64,000 nucleotides of DNA, taken from NCBI GenBank assembly GCA_016178785.1, contig JACOSO010000042.1, forward strand, positions 93,067 to 157,066, in the 5' to 3' direction. Below, piece after piece: positions 1 through 7,502 of the stretch (position 1 is the first letter of the stretch; every line of letters starts with the position of its first letter). The position numbers were made by a program, and so were the translations under genes. Source of the DNA: Bacteroidota bacterium. Lineage in GTDB: Bacteria > Bacteroidota > Bacteroidia > Cytophagales > Cyclobacteriaceae. Under the pieces are notes generated by a model, which searched no databases, was not told the DNA's origin, and was given only the letters and a program-made list of their open reading frames with translations.

Positions 1-456
1 CAGGTTAAGAAGTGCCGTGTGGCGCAAAGGCAAATTCTGACTTTTGGTGTTTACATATTTAAACGTGAGAATAGCGTTTTGAAAATCGCAAGAATAAAGT
101 CGGGCAAGGCCCACCATTACATAATTGTGGTTCACCCACCGGCTGTTGGGGTGATATTGAATCGACTTTGATGCCATCTTGATGATTTCATCCGTATTTT
201 TTTTGTAAGCCTTCGCTTTGACCGTATCAAGGCGGGGGAACAGCAGCAAAATTTTGCTATGATCATCATCAATGCTCTTTAAAATCATTTTCTCCACTTC
301 GCGCACCCCTTCTTTGGCATAAAAGTAGCCGTTATAGTGTGCCGTAAGGTTGTGATAAATATTGCTTGTAACAGTACCCTGTTCAATGGAGCACCCTGCC
401 AAAGCAAACAGCAACAAAAAAAGGGAGTAATTGATGTTAAAACCGGATTCCTTCAC
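1..456 (-). CDS. SprE/PorW-like lipoprotein, 3' part missing
   Basis: About 152 codons are visible; the gene continues past the window's left edge. The reading frame opens with a hydrophobic stretch and a lipobox (LFALAGC, Cys about residue 22), so the product is a predicted lipoprotein. The segment after it (YHNLTAHYNGYFYA, then a region rich in helical, TPR-like pairs) resembles SprE/PorW, the TPR lipoprotein needed for type IX secretion and gliding in Bacteroidota. There is no in-frame ATG before the lipobox: the start is GTG at 456 or TTG at 462. It is divergent from the M23 peptidase gene. The family call is from memory of the motif and the downstream half cannot be seen. Confidence 0.6.
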   Translation of the reverse strand, partial: MKESGFNINYSLFLLLFALAGCSIEQGTVTSNIYHNLTAHYNGYFYAKEGVREVEKMILKSIDDDHSKILLLFPRLDTVKAKAYKKNTDEIIKMASKSIQYHPNSRWVNHNYVMVGLARLYSCDFQNAILTFKYVNTKSQNLPLRHTALLNL

Positions 457-494
457 GCCCAAATATCAGGTAATTATTTTGAACGAACATATAT

Positions 495-524
495 CGAAAG
501 TATTGTTGCAAGAACCTGTTCAAA
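495..524 (-). promoter_or_regulatory. Bacteroidota-type promoter for the SprE-like gene
   Basis: Read on the minus strand, TTTG (524-521) is followed after 18 bases by TACTTTCG (502-495), one mismatch from the TAnnTTTG -7 box. It lies about 40 bases before the likely GTG start. The assignment is inferred from the consensus only. Confidence 0.4.
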
Positions 525-542
525 GGAATAATTTAATATCCC

Positions 543-550
543 TACTTTTG
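543..550 (+). promoter_or_regulatory. -7 box upstream of the M23 peptidase gene
   Basis: TACTTTTG matches the Bacteroidota -7 consensus TAnnTTTG exactly. No TTG sits at the usual distance upstream. If used, transcription would begin only a few bases before the TTG start codon at 559/562, giving an almost leaderless message. Confidence 0.4.
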
Positions 551-558
551 TAAAATTT

Positions 559-1431
559 TTGTTGATTTTGAAACCAAAGAAGACCATATCTGAGAGGCTC
601 ACAGCACCTTATCAATTAGTAGTGCGTAGTGAAGAGAACCTGGCCGAGAGGAGAACGCTCTCTTTTACTTACGCCAAATTGATCGTGATTCTTTCTTCTG
701 TATTTTTCTTGATTTTCATTGCAAGCCTTTTCCTTTCAAAAACATTGCTGGCCAAATGGTTTGATCCCAAATATGAACTAGCCGCCCAGAAAAAACAGCT
801 CATCTCTTTAGCGCAACGCCTCGATTCGCTCGCTATAGAGGAAGATCGTAAGGAAAAATTCATCCAGAATTTTCAGCGTATTCTTCGTGGTGATACATCC
901 AGTGGCTTTGTTGATCCTGCAAAAGTGCTTAAGGCAAATACGGACCAAGTAAAATCAGTGGGCAACATGAAACTCGCCCCGGCCGACTCGCAATTCAGAA
1001 AAGAATTTGAGCAATCCCAGTTTTCGTTTGTGTCGCTCAATAGCAAGTACCGCGAGCTGCAAGACATTTTCTTTTTTACACCCATTACAGGCTTCATCAG
1101 CGATAAGTACGACAGCAAGAAAGGGCACTTTGGCGTAGATATAGTTGCCAAGACAAACGAGCCCGTAAAATGTGTAGCTGATGGCACCGTGGTGATGTCA
1201 AGCTGGACCCAGGATGCTGGCTATGTGATTGCCGTACAGCACCGGGGCAGTTTGGTGAGCGTGTATAAACACAATGCAGGACTATTGAAAAAAGTTGGTA
1301 GTTTTGTGAACGCGGGAGACATTATATCTATCGTTGGCAACAGTGGGGAAATGACCGATGGCCCGCACCTTCATTTCGAAATGTGGTACAACGGCAACTC
1401 ACTCAACCCGGAAGAGTTTGTAACATTTTAA
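559..1431 (+). CDS. M23 (LytM) family peptidoglycan endopeptidase, membrane-anchored
   Basis: A 290-residue protein with one N-terminal membrane segment (about 41-60), a helical linker (about 70-115) and a C-terminal LytM domain. The zinc ligands are present: H190-x3-D194 and the H270-L-H272 motif, with H238 also in place, so the enzyme should be active as a cell-wall endopeptidase in the periplasm. It starts with TTG (559 or 562). The bactofilin gene follows 10 bases later; M23 peptidase plus bactofilin is a recurrent pair that controls cell shape by localising wall cutting. The domain call is firm; the target bond cannot be read from sequence. Confidence 0.9.
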   Translation: MLILKPKKTISERLTAPYQLVVRSEENLAERRTLSFTYAKLIVILSSVFFLIFIASLFLSKTLLAKWFDPKYELAAQKKQLISLAQRLDSLAIEEDRKEKFIQNFQRILRGDTSSGFVDPAKVLKANTDQVKSVGNMKLAPADSQFRKEFEQSQFSFVSLNSKYRELQDIFFFTPITGFISDKYDSKKGHFGVDIVAKTNEPVKCVADGTVVMSSWTQDAGYVIAVQHRGSLVSVYKHNAGLLKKVGSFVNAGDIISIVGNSGEMTDGPHLHFEMWYNGNSLNPEEFVTF

Positions 1432-1441
1432 AAAGACGAAC

Positions 1442-1867
1442 ATGTTAACATCGAAAGAACAAAAACGCGCGGCAGAAGAGATCAGCAATAGCAGCAACGT
1501 GATCGGCAAAGGAACCGTGCTGGAAGGGAACATTGAAACCTACGGCAATATCCGCATTGAAGGCCGCGTTATTGGCAACATCAAATCGAAATCTAAAATT
1601 GCATTAGGGCACGGAAGCCACGTGGAAGGAAATATCAATGCTCAAAATGCGGACGTTGAAGGAGAGGTAAAAGGTAAAATAGATATTACTGAACTTCTTG
1701 TTTTGAAGTCCACCGCGGTAGTGCATGGCGATATTTCAACAGGCAAGTTAGTGGTGGAACCGGGCGCTATCTTCAATGGCAACTGCCGCATGGGCACGGT
1801 GAAAGACATTAAACTTTCTGACAGTGGGAATGCTATGCGCCCACAGCAGGAGGCTCGCATGAACTGA
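1442..1867 (+). CDS. Bactofilin (polymer-forming cytoskeletal protein)
   Basis: A 141-residue protein whose core (about 20-115) is a run of short beta strands with regularly spaced glycines and hydrophobics (GKGTVLEGNIETYGNIRIEG, then GNIKSK, VEGNINA, VEGEVKGKI), the beta-helix pattern of bactofilins. Both ends are polar and probably disordered. Bactofilins polymerise on the inner membrane and scaffold wall enzymes. It is co-transcribed with the preceding M23 peptidase (10-base gap), which is its probable partner. The next gene follows after 40 bases. Confidence 0.92.
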   Translation: MLTSKEQKRAAEEISNSSNVIGKGTVLEGNIETYGNIRIEGRVIGNIKSKSKIALGHGSHVEGNINAQNADVEGEVKGKIDITELLVLKSTAVVHGDISTGKLVVEPGAIFNGNCRMGTVKDIKLSDSGNAMRPQQEARMN

Positions 1868-1907
1868 AAATGCAGTTCGTGATCTGAAGTTCCTAGCACG
1901 GCTACCC

Positions 1908-2111
1908 TTGGAAGAAAAAAAAACTCAAAACAATTTCTTAAAATACTCAAGCCTTGGTTTGCAACTTTTGTTCACCATTGGCTTGTGTGCATGGATCGGT
2001 TTGAAAATCGATCAATACTTTGCATTGAAATTTCCAGCTTTTTTATTGTCGTTCACACTGCTTTCGTTTGCCGGGATGATGTACAAACTTTACCGTTCGC
2101 TTAATGAATAG
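1908..2111 (+). CDS. AtpZ/AtpI-like ATP synthase accessory protein
   Basis: A 67-residue protein with two membrane segments separated by the motif GLKIDQYF, typical of the small AtpI/AtpZ-type subunit family (ATPase gene 1) encoded just before F1Fo ATP synthase operons. The apparent start is TTG at 1908, since no ATG is available nearby. It overlaps the next gene by 8 bases. In many Bacteroidota M23 peptidase, bactofilin, this gene and a small four-helix protein precede atpB; here no atp structural gene follows. Confidence 0.75.
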   Translation: MEEKKTQNNFLKYSSLGLQLLFTIGLCAWIGLKIDQYFALKFPAFLLSFTLLSFAGMMYKLYRSLNE

Positions 2112-2457
2112 AAGTTTATTAATGTTTAGCGTGTGCCTGATCATCTTAACGCTCGTAATTGGCTTTGGCACCTCGCGATTCTCTTCTCCGTCATTTCTGA
2201 ATTTGATTTTAATTTCTCTTTCGGCTGCTACTTGGCTGGTTTACTTCTTCATTGAAAAAACAGCTACCGAGAATTTCATCAAAAATTATTTGCTCACCAT
2301 CGTTTTAAAATTACTCGTAGGAGGTATTTTCATCTCTATTTTGATCTACCTTGATCTAGAAGGTGCCGAAAGCAATGCTCTTCTATTCATGATATCCTAT
2401 CTTTTGCTTACCGGCCTCGAGGTTGGCTTCCTGTTCAGGAAGTTTGGCAAATCATAG
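2104..2457 (+). CDS. Small four-helix membrane protein of the atp-operon leader type
   Basis: A 117-residue, very hydrophobic protein with about four membrane segments and almost no soluble domain. It starts inside the end of the AtpZ-like gene (8-base overlap), so the two are translationally linked. Its place matches the unnamed membrane protein found between AtpZ-like and atpB in related genomes, where it is thought to help ATP synthase assembly. Sequence alone shows only membrane topology. It converges on tag, with the last 6 bases shared. Confidence 0.6.
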   Translation: MNRSLLMFSVCLIILTLVIGFGTSRFSSPSFLNLILISLSAATWLVYFFIEKTATENFIKNYLLTIVLKLLVGGIFISILIYLDLEGAESNALLFMISYLLLTGLEVGFLFRKFGKS

Positions 2458-3027
2458 CTGGTCTACTTCATTGTATCTAAAACAATCGACTAAATGATCG
2501 TTCACCAGCCCGCAAGCTTGCATGTGGGCGTAGATCACCGTACTACCAACAAACTTGAAACCGCGCTTGATCAAATCTTTGCTTAGCATATCCGATTCTT
2601 TGGTTGTTGCCGGAGCATTTTTTGTACTCTTCAATTTATTTTTTATCGGTTTGTTCTTCACAAAGCCCCAGATGTATTTATCAAAACTTCCAAATTCTTT
2701 TTGTACTTCAAGAAATTGTTTGGCATTGTTCACTGCAGCGTAAACTTTCAGTTTATTTCGAATGATACCAGGGTCGGTAAGAATTTTTTCAATCTTCTTT
2801 GTGGTGAATCGCGCTACTTTTTCCGGATCGAAGTCAGCAAAATTTTTGCGATAGCCATCGCGCTTTTTTAAAATCGTGCTCCAACTCAAGCCGGCTTGTG
2901 CACCTTCTAAAATTAGAAATTCAAAGTGCTTGCGATCATCATGAACAGGCACCCCCCATTCTTCGTCATGGTATTGAATATATTGATCAAACTTTAAACA
3001 CCAGGGGCAACGCTTTTTTTCGTCCAT
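2452..3027 (-). CDS. tag: DNA-3-methyladenine glycosylase I
   Basis: A base-excision repair enzyme that removes 3-methyladenine from alkylated DNA. The N-terminus MDEKKRCPWC and the following YHDEEWGVPVHDD segment are signatures of the Tag family, as are the LSWSTILKKR motif and the C-terminal region with YAHMQACGLVNDH, which supplies zinc-binding residues together with the N-terminal Cys and His. The start at 3027 is chosen because an upstream in-frame extension of 12 residues lies outside the family's N-terminus. About 191 residues, the usual length. It is a single gene converging on the membrane-protein gene. Confidence 0.93.
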   Translation of the reverse strand: MDEKKRCPWCLKFDQYIQYHDEEWGVPVHDDRKHFEFLILEGAQAGLSWSTILKKRDGYRKNFADFDPEKVARFTTKKIEKILTDPGIIRNKLKVYAAVNNAKQFLEVQKEFGSFDKYIWGFVKNKPIKNKLKSTKNAPATTKESDMLSKDLIKRGFKFVGSTVIYAHMQACGLVNDHLVDCFRYNEVDQL

Positions 3028-3097
3028 AGATTTCTGTTTGGATTCTCCCAATCCAAGTAACAAATTAATTGTGTAACTTCCAGAACACTACTTTCAG

Positions 3098-3487
3098 ATG
3101 AAGCAATTTTTGTTGATGGTCGTAGTCATAACTCATTTTGAATCGCGCGCTCAGTTTCGATCAGTGCCTTCAGCGAATCCATATCTATTCAATTATTCAG
3201 TCATTCCATCACCCGAAAAAACATTTATTCATGGGCTGCTCGCTGATCCGATTCAAAATAATCAGCAAATCCCAATGCTCACCAACCTCTCGCATTCGGA
3301 TTGGCGTGCACAAAACAATTTCTTCTGGACAGGCATAGTTACTACGATGTCATTCAACAAAGGGAAATTCGGAACCTTTTATTATTGGGATGTGCAGGGG
3401 AATTTGCGTGGCACACGAGGGTTCATTGATATTTCGGGCAAAAACAAACGTGGCTTCAAGCTGGTCTTCCCATGGAAAAAATTCTAA
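3098..3487 (+). CDS. Hypothetical secreted protein
   Basis: A 129-residue protein with a short N-terminal signal peptide ending near SRAQF. The rest is rich in aromatic residues and Asn, with a basic C-terminus (KRGFKLVFPWKKF). I do not recognise the family. It is followed by a RidA-like gene that also encodes an exported product, 35 bases downstream. A box TACTTTCA just before the ATG resembles a -7 promoter element. The presence of a signal peptide, lack of a better frame, and same-direction neighbour support a real gene, but with moderate certainty. Confidence 0.5.
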   Translation: MKQFLLMVVVITHFESRAQFRSVPSANPYLFNYSVIPSPEKTFIHGLLADPIQNNQQIPMLTNLSHSDWRAQNNFFWTGIVTTMSFNKGKFGTFYYWDVQGNLRGTRGFIDISGKNKRGFKLVFPWKKF

Positions 3488-3522
3488 ATCAGAGAAATAA
3501 TCACGCAAAACTTATTAATCGA

Positions 3523-4047
3523 ATGAAAAGAATATCGCTTTCATTTATCATCGTTAGCTGTGCGCTCGCATCTCATGCTCAGCGAATTGATTTCGATAAA
3601 AAACTAAAAGAACTCGGCATCGAACTTTACCCACCTACTAAACCGATGGCCAACTATGTGAAAGTAGTACGCACAGGTAATCTCTTATTTTTCGCAGGAC
3701 ACGGACCCACCAAAGCCGACAACAGCAATATCACGGGCAAGGTAGGCAAAGACCTTACACTTGAACAGGGTTATGAGGCGGCAAAGCAAACCGGCATTGC
3801 ATTGTTGAGTACACTCAAAGCGGAAGTAGGTGATCTGAACAAAGTAAAACGAGTTGTGAAAGTCCTTGGCATGGTGAACTGTACCGAAAATTTTACTGAC
3901 CAGCCCAAGGTGATCAATGGTTTCTCAGACATGATGGTGTCTGTCTTCGGGGAAAAAGGGAAACATGCACGTTCGGCCGTGGGCATGTACATGCTTCCGC
4001 TAAACATAGCTGTGGAAATAGAAATGATTGTAGAGGTTGAGGATTGA
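3523..4047 (+). CDS. Exported RidA/YjgF-family protein
   Basis: A protein of about 174 residues with a signal peptide (MKRISLSFIIVSCALASHAQ) followed by a RidA/YjgF fold. It resembles the longer subgroup of the family: the GDLNKVKRVVKVLGMV and RSAVGMYMLP segments fit the trimer interface. Classical RidA removes reactive enamine/imine intermediates; the function of exported members is not settled. I chose the ATG at 3523 because it begins a good signal peptide; an upstream ATG at 3472 would put 17 polar residues in front and overlap the previous gene. Confidence 0.8.
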   Translation: MKRISLSFIIVSCALASHAQRIDFDKKLKELGIELYPPTKPMANYVKVVRTGNLLFFAGHGPTKADNSNITGKVGKDLTLEQGYEAAKQTGIALLSTLKAEVGDLNKVKRVVKVLGMVNCTENFTDQPKVINGFSDMMVSVFGEKGKHARSAVGMYMLPLNIAVEIEMIVEVED

Positions 4048-4113
4048 TTTGAAAAATTTGAATACGTAAGGTTGCCCTTCATTTTCAAATTAGTTCATCA
4101 CCAAATTTTCAAA
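4048..4113. repeat. AT-rich intergenic repeat with inverted and direct copies
   Basis: The gap holds TTTGAAAAATTTGAA (4048-4062) and two exact copies of TTTTCAAATTA (4082-4092 and 4106-4116, 24 bases apart) in inverted orientation to it, so the RNA can fold. It lies between converging genes and may also act as a bidirectional terminator. Confidence 0.5.
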
Positions 4114-4563
4114 TTATTTTTTCATCCATTCAAAGACCTCATAATGCTCTCCATTCATTTTGAGATTTGAGTAGACTTGTTTAGCATCGTGATTAGATTT
4201 ATCAACATAAAGTCGAATGCCTCTAAGATCTGGATCCTCATTTACTATTTGTTTGATGTGTTCATATAAACTTTTGTAAACACCCTTGCCACGATGATCT
4301 TTGGGAACATAAACGGATTGAATCCAAAGTACAGTTCCGTTTCGCCAATCGCTCCACTCATAGGTCGTCATTAAGCAACCAATCACTTTGTCATTTTCTT
4401 CCGCCACATAATATCTTCCCTTGGTAGGATCTTTGAACAGGCGGTTCACACCAAAAGTGAGAGACCCAGTGTCAAGTGTAATGTTTTCCGTTTCCAGGGC
4501 CATCTTCGATTGAAAATCAAGAAGATGGGGAATATCCTTTTCATTGGCTTCGCGTACTGTCAT
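4114..4563 (-). CDS. GNAT family N-acetyltransferase
   Basis: A 149-residue single-domain acetyltransferase. The sequence from about 85 to 110 (IQSVYVPKDHRGKGVYKSLYEHI) carries the acetyl-CoA pyrophosphate loop of GNAT motif A (R/Q-x-x-G-x-G/A, here HRGKGVY). The final part (LYVDKSNHDAKQVYSNLKM) is the common family C-terminus. The substrate cannot be told. It lies alone between two intergenic repeat segments on the minus strand. Confidence 0.85.
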   Translation of the reverse strand: MTVREANEKDIPHLLDFQSKMALETENITLDTGSLTFGVNRLFKDPTKGRYYVAEENDKVIGCLMTTYEWSDWRNGTVLWIQSVYVPKDHRGKGVYKSLYEHIKQIVNEDPDLRGIRLYVDKSNHDAKQVYSNLKMNGEHYEVFEWMKK

Positions 4564-4634
4564 TTAATTCAAGATTTAAGATTCAAAATTTAAAATTAAG
4601 GATTGGATTATCATTGAATCTTGAATTTGCAATT
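4564..4634. repeat. AT-rich intergenic repeat shared with the metK upstream region
   Basis: It contains the blocks TTCAAGATTTAAG (4568-4580) and AAAATTTAAAATT (4585-4597). Both occur again, exactly, before metK (28206-28218 and 28195-28207) but in the opposite order. A complementary ATTGAATCTTGAATTT segment near 4613-4628 makes an inverted repeat. Confidence 0.5.
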
Positions 4635-5762
4635 TTATAGCGCTTGCTTAATATCATTGATCAGTTCGGCTGCATCTTCGATACCCACAGAGAGTCGAAG
4701 GAGCTTATCCGAAATCCCGGCCTCTTTTCTTTCCTGAGCGGTCAACTTTGCGTGAGATGTTTTCACCGGCTGAGCAATAGTTGACTCAACTCCCCCAAGG
4801 CTAACTGCTTTGCGAATGAGTTTCAGCTTCTTAAGAAATTTTTCAGGGTCACTTTTAATCTCAAAAGAAAGCATTCCGCCAAAACCATTTTTCATTTGTC
4901 GTTTTGCTATTGCATAGCTCGGATGATCTTTAAGTCCCGGATAGTGGACGGCATTTATTTTTGATTCCGCGCTCAGAAATCTGGCAATTGCCATGGCGTT
5001 TTTATTTTGCTGCTGCACCCTGATGACGATCGTTTTTAAACTTCGTTCCACAAGATAAGCTGCGTGCGCATCAAGACTTCCGCCAAAGTGCATTGCACTT
5101 GCCCGAATCTTTTCAATCAGTTTTTTCGAAGCAACAGCTACTCCGCAGCAAAGATCACTATGGCCTCCTATATATTTTGTGCCGCTATGAGTAGCAATAT
5201 CAATTCCGAAATCAATCGGATTTTGATTAACGGGCGATGCAAACGTATTATCGATGATAGTTGTGATCTTATATTTCCTTGCAATTTTAGCAACTCCGCC
5301 AATGTCTGTGATTTTCAACAACGGGTTAGAAGGTGTTTCAATAAAAATCAATTTAGTGTTCGGGCGGATTGCTCGCTCAAAATTTTTCAGGTCTGTTACA
5401 TCGGTCATCGTATGTTCAATCCCGTAGCGCTTTAATTCAGTCAATGCTGCATGATGCGTGCCTCCATACAAATCATTCTGAAATAAAACATGATCGCCCG
5501 ATTTTAAAAGAGCAAACATGGACGTCATGATCGCTGCCATTCCGGAACTGAAAAGCAACCCATCTTCGGCATTTTCCAGGGCAGCCACTTTTTGAACTAC
5601 TGCCGTCTGATTAGGTGTATTGAAGTATCGCGGATAGCGAACCAAAGTATCATAGTCATAAGCCGATGAAGGATAGATTGGGTTGACGAGCCCACCGAAC
5701 TGTGGATCGCCCACAGATCCAACATGGACGCTTTGCGTAAGTTTTGAATGTACTTTTTTCAT
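4635..5762 (-). CDS. Trans-sulfuration PLP enzyme (cystathionine gamma-synthase/lyase type)
   Basis: A 375-residue member of the Cys/Met metabolism PLP family. The PLP-binding lysine is K196 in the motif SGTKYIGGHSD. The SSGMAAI loop (about 72-78) and FIETPSNP (about 140-147) are further family signatures. The enzyme acts in methionine/cysteine interconversion or in elimination of thiols; synthase and lyase activities cannot be separated by eye. It is a single gene, divergent from the LuxR-type regulator at 5839. Length is normal for the family. Confidence 0.88.
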   Translation of the reverse strand: MKKVHSKLTQSVHVGSVGDPQFGGLVNPIYPSSAYDYDTLVRYPRYFNTPNQTAVVQKVAALENAEDGLLFSSGMAAIMTSMFALLKSGDHVLFQNDLYGGTHHAALTELKRYGIEHTMTDVTDLKNFERAIRPNTKLIFIETPSNPLLKITDIGGVAKIARKYKITTIIDNTFASPVNQNPIDFGIDIATHSGTKYIGGHSDLCCGVAVASKKLIEKIRASAMHFGGSLDAHAAYLVERSLKTIVIRVQQQNKNAMAIARFLSAESKINAVHYPGLKDHPSYAIAKRQMKNGFGGMLSFEIKSDPEKFLKKLKLIRKAVSLGGVESTIAQPVKTSHAKLTAQERKEAGISDKLLRLSVGIEDAAELINDIKQAL

Positions 5763-5838
5763 TGATCAAAATGTTGATTTGTAAATATAAACCTTCAAAA
5801 TTCATTTTTCTTCGAGTGAAGTTTTATCTTGTGCGGTT

Positions 5839-6492
5839 ATGCAGAAAATTGATGTATGCCTTACGGATGATCATCAGATTTTCCGAAAGGCCATGATGAG
5901 GTTGTTGAGAACTTTTGATCGCATTGGCGAAATTCACGAAGCGGGTAACGGTGAAGAGTGCTTGCGACAAGTAAAAGAAAAAAAACCGCAAGTGGTTTTG
6001 CTTGATCTTGACATGCCCATAATGAACGGCTCTGAGTGCGCGGAACAACTGCTGAAAAAATTTCCTGACGTCAAAATCATAGTGCTCACTTCGCACGACA
6101 GTGAAAAGTACATGCTCTATATGCTTGAGCTCGGGGTAAATTCTTTTTTATTGAAAAACACAGACCCTGATGAATTGGAGAAAGCGATCTATGGAGTTGC
6201 CGACAACGATTTCTATCATAACGAGCTTCTCAACTCTGTGATACGCAAAAGTTTAAAAGAGAGGTTGTTATCGGCTCGACCCAGTTTCAATACGGAACAC
6301 CCTATTTCGGAACGCGAAAGAGAGATTTTGAAAATGATTTGCGATGAAATCAGTCTGAAAGATATCGCCAATCGATTAGCCGTTAGCGAAAAGACCGTTC
6401 AAACACATAAACTAAATATTCAAAGCAAACTCAATGTGAAAAGTACCGTAGGTTTGGTGAAGGCCGCTTACGAAATTGGTTTGCTTAGTTAA
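5839..6492 (+). CDS. NarL/FixJ-type response regulator
   Basis: A 217-residue two-domain regulator. The receiver (1-120) has the acidic pair D10-D11, phosphoacceptor D56 in LLDLDMP, and K106, all intact. The C-terminal LuxR-type helix-turn-helix (about 155-215) has ISEREREILKMI and the recognition region VSEKTVQTHKLNIQSKL. No sensor kinase is adjacent. Downstream lie two closely spaced palindromes and a gene for a degenerate receiver, so this regulator may control that cluster; this is inference from position. Confidence 0.92.
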   Translation: MQKIDVCLTDDHQIFRKAMMRLLRTFDRIGEIHEAGNGEECLRQVKEKKPQVVLLDLDMPIMNGSECAEQLLKKFPDVKIIVLTSHDSEKYMLYMLELGVNSFLLKNTDPDELEKAIYGVADNDFYHNELLNSVIRKSLKERLLSARPSFNTEHPISEREREILKMICDEISLKDIANRLAVSEKTVQTHKLNIQSKLNVKSTVGLVKAAYEIGLLS

Positions 6493-6512
6493 AAATTCCT
6501 GTAAATCTATGC

Positions 6513-6546
6513 TAAGGAATTCCTGATTTTTCTAAGGATATCCTTA
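6513..6546. promoter_or_regulatory. Two tandem palindromes, possible operator
   Basis: TAAGGAATTCCT (6513-6524) and TAAGGATATCCTTA (6533-6546) share the TAAGGA half-site and have centres 21 bases apart, two turns of the helix. This geometry is typical of a pair of sites for a dimeric DNA-binding protein. They lie 21 bases after the LuxR-type regulator gene and about 180 bases before the degenerate receiver gene. Confidence 0.45.
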
Positions 6547-6673
6547 CCAAAAATTTTAGCGAAAAGACAAAAAACTGCATTTCCATCAAAATTTATGGGT
6601 ATGAGAGTTTCTTCCGCCCACTCCATTCATTAGCTCCTAAAACCTCTTTTGTTTTTTAACCGAATTTCATAGT

Positions 6674-6694
6674 CCCGATGATTAAGTCATCGGG
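6674..6694. other. Perfect 8-bp hairpin in the intergenic region
   Basis: CCCGATGA, a 5-base loop and TCATCGGG form a strong stem. The bases after it are GGTTTAGG rather than a T run, so it is not a standard intrinsic terminator for the plus strand. It lies 30 bases before the degenerate receiver gene and could act as a stem in its leader. Confidence 0.45.
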
Positions 6695-6724
6695 GTTTAG
6701 GTTTAGGGTTTAAATTTTTGGATT

Positions 6725-7066
6725 ATGAAGGTACTGGTAGTACATCGGCAGGAAGCAGTTCGACAAAATATCAAGAACCAACTTGGGCAGTGGTACGTAG
6801 AACTATACGACAATGGGCTGGAAGGACTCATGGCTGCCAAACTGGAATCTTTTGATTTGATTCTTTGCGGGCAAGACCTGCCGGTGGTTACCGGTATTGA
6901 AATGATCCGATCAATCCGTAACTTAAGTCTAAACAGGTGTACCCCGGTCATACTTTTGGCTGAGGGCACAGAGACTGCAAATCACGAGCGAATTGTTCAC
7001 CTGCTCAACGCAAATTTGATGACGATGGAAGAAATTACTGAAATGAAGAACCTTGAATTAGAATAA
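6725..7066 (+). CDS. Degenerate (pseudo-) receiver domain protein
   Basis: A 113-residue protein with the pattern of a response-regulator receiver (MKVLVVHRQEAVR, then DLILCGQDLPVVTGIEM) and nothing else. The residues needed for phosphorylation are gone: the acidic pair is H7-R8, the phosphoacceptor position is G49, and the conserved Lys position appears to be Met. The final helix is short. It should therefore work as a protein-binding module without phosphorylation. It is followed after 17 bases by a TerB-like gene, suggesting an operon with it and the small membrane peptide. Confidence 0.7.
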   Translation: MKVLVVHRQEAVRQNIKNQLGQWYVELYDNGLEGLMAAKLESFDLILCGQDLPVVTGIEMIRSIRNLSLNRCTPVILLAEGTETANHERIVHLLNANLMTMEEITEMKNLELE

Positions 7067-7083
7067 CTTGAAATTCATATAAA

Positions 7084-7494
7084 ATGAAAGCAGCAGCGAA
7101 TCAAAGTCAGAACTACCAATTGGGATTGCTTCATTTTGCTCACCTGTTGGTAACAGTAGACGGTTTCATTGACGACCGTGAAAAGAACGCGATCAGTAGT
7201 TTGCTCAAAGAGGAGCAAATACCGGATCAAGTGTACACTGATTTTCAGAAATCAGTGAATTCAAGACCTCAACGTGAGGTTTATGACCGTGGAGTCAAAC
7301 TTTTGAGTATATGCTCAGATGAAGAAAAACTCAGCGCCTTGGTCCACCTCTACCGGCTATCTGAAATTGATGATAACGTGCACGTGAAGGAAGTTCGCTT
7401 ACTTCTTTATTCGCTCAAAGCAACCAATGTCGAGTTTGAAGATGTGGTGCTCTCAGCTAAGATGTTGAAGGCTGGAAATCATTATGCCGCTTAA
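7084..7494 (+). CDS. TerB-like helical domain protein
   Basis: A 136-residue, mostly helical soluble protein with two acidic repeats: VDGFIDDREKNAI near residue 28 and IDDNVHVKEVRLL near 98. This doubled D-G/D-x-x-x-E pattern is the signature of the TerB/tellurite-resistance fold, which binds metal ions. TerB domains often sit in stress or envelope-sensing complexes. It lies between the pseudo-receiver gene and a small membrane peptide gene in the same direction. The family call rests on the motif pattern; its role is unknown. Confidence 0.6.
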   Translation: MKAAANQSQNYQLGLLHFAHLLVTVDGFIDDREKNAISSLLKEEQIPDQVYTDFQKSVNSRPQREVYDRGVKLLSICSDEEKLSALVHLYRLSEIDDNVHVKEVRLLLYSLKATNVEFEDVVLSAKMLKAGNHYAA

Positions 7495-7502
7495 TTTTTT
7501 TT

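Noticed and set aside
337..531. A plus-strand frame near the left end
   Set aside because: The minus-strand frame here has a lipobox and SprE-like sequence, which explains the region better.
6693..6715. Telomere-like TTTAGGG words
   Set aside because: Only about two imperfect copies occur in a short low-complexity leader; nothing supports a telomere or special end.
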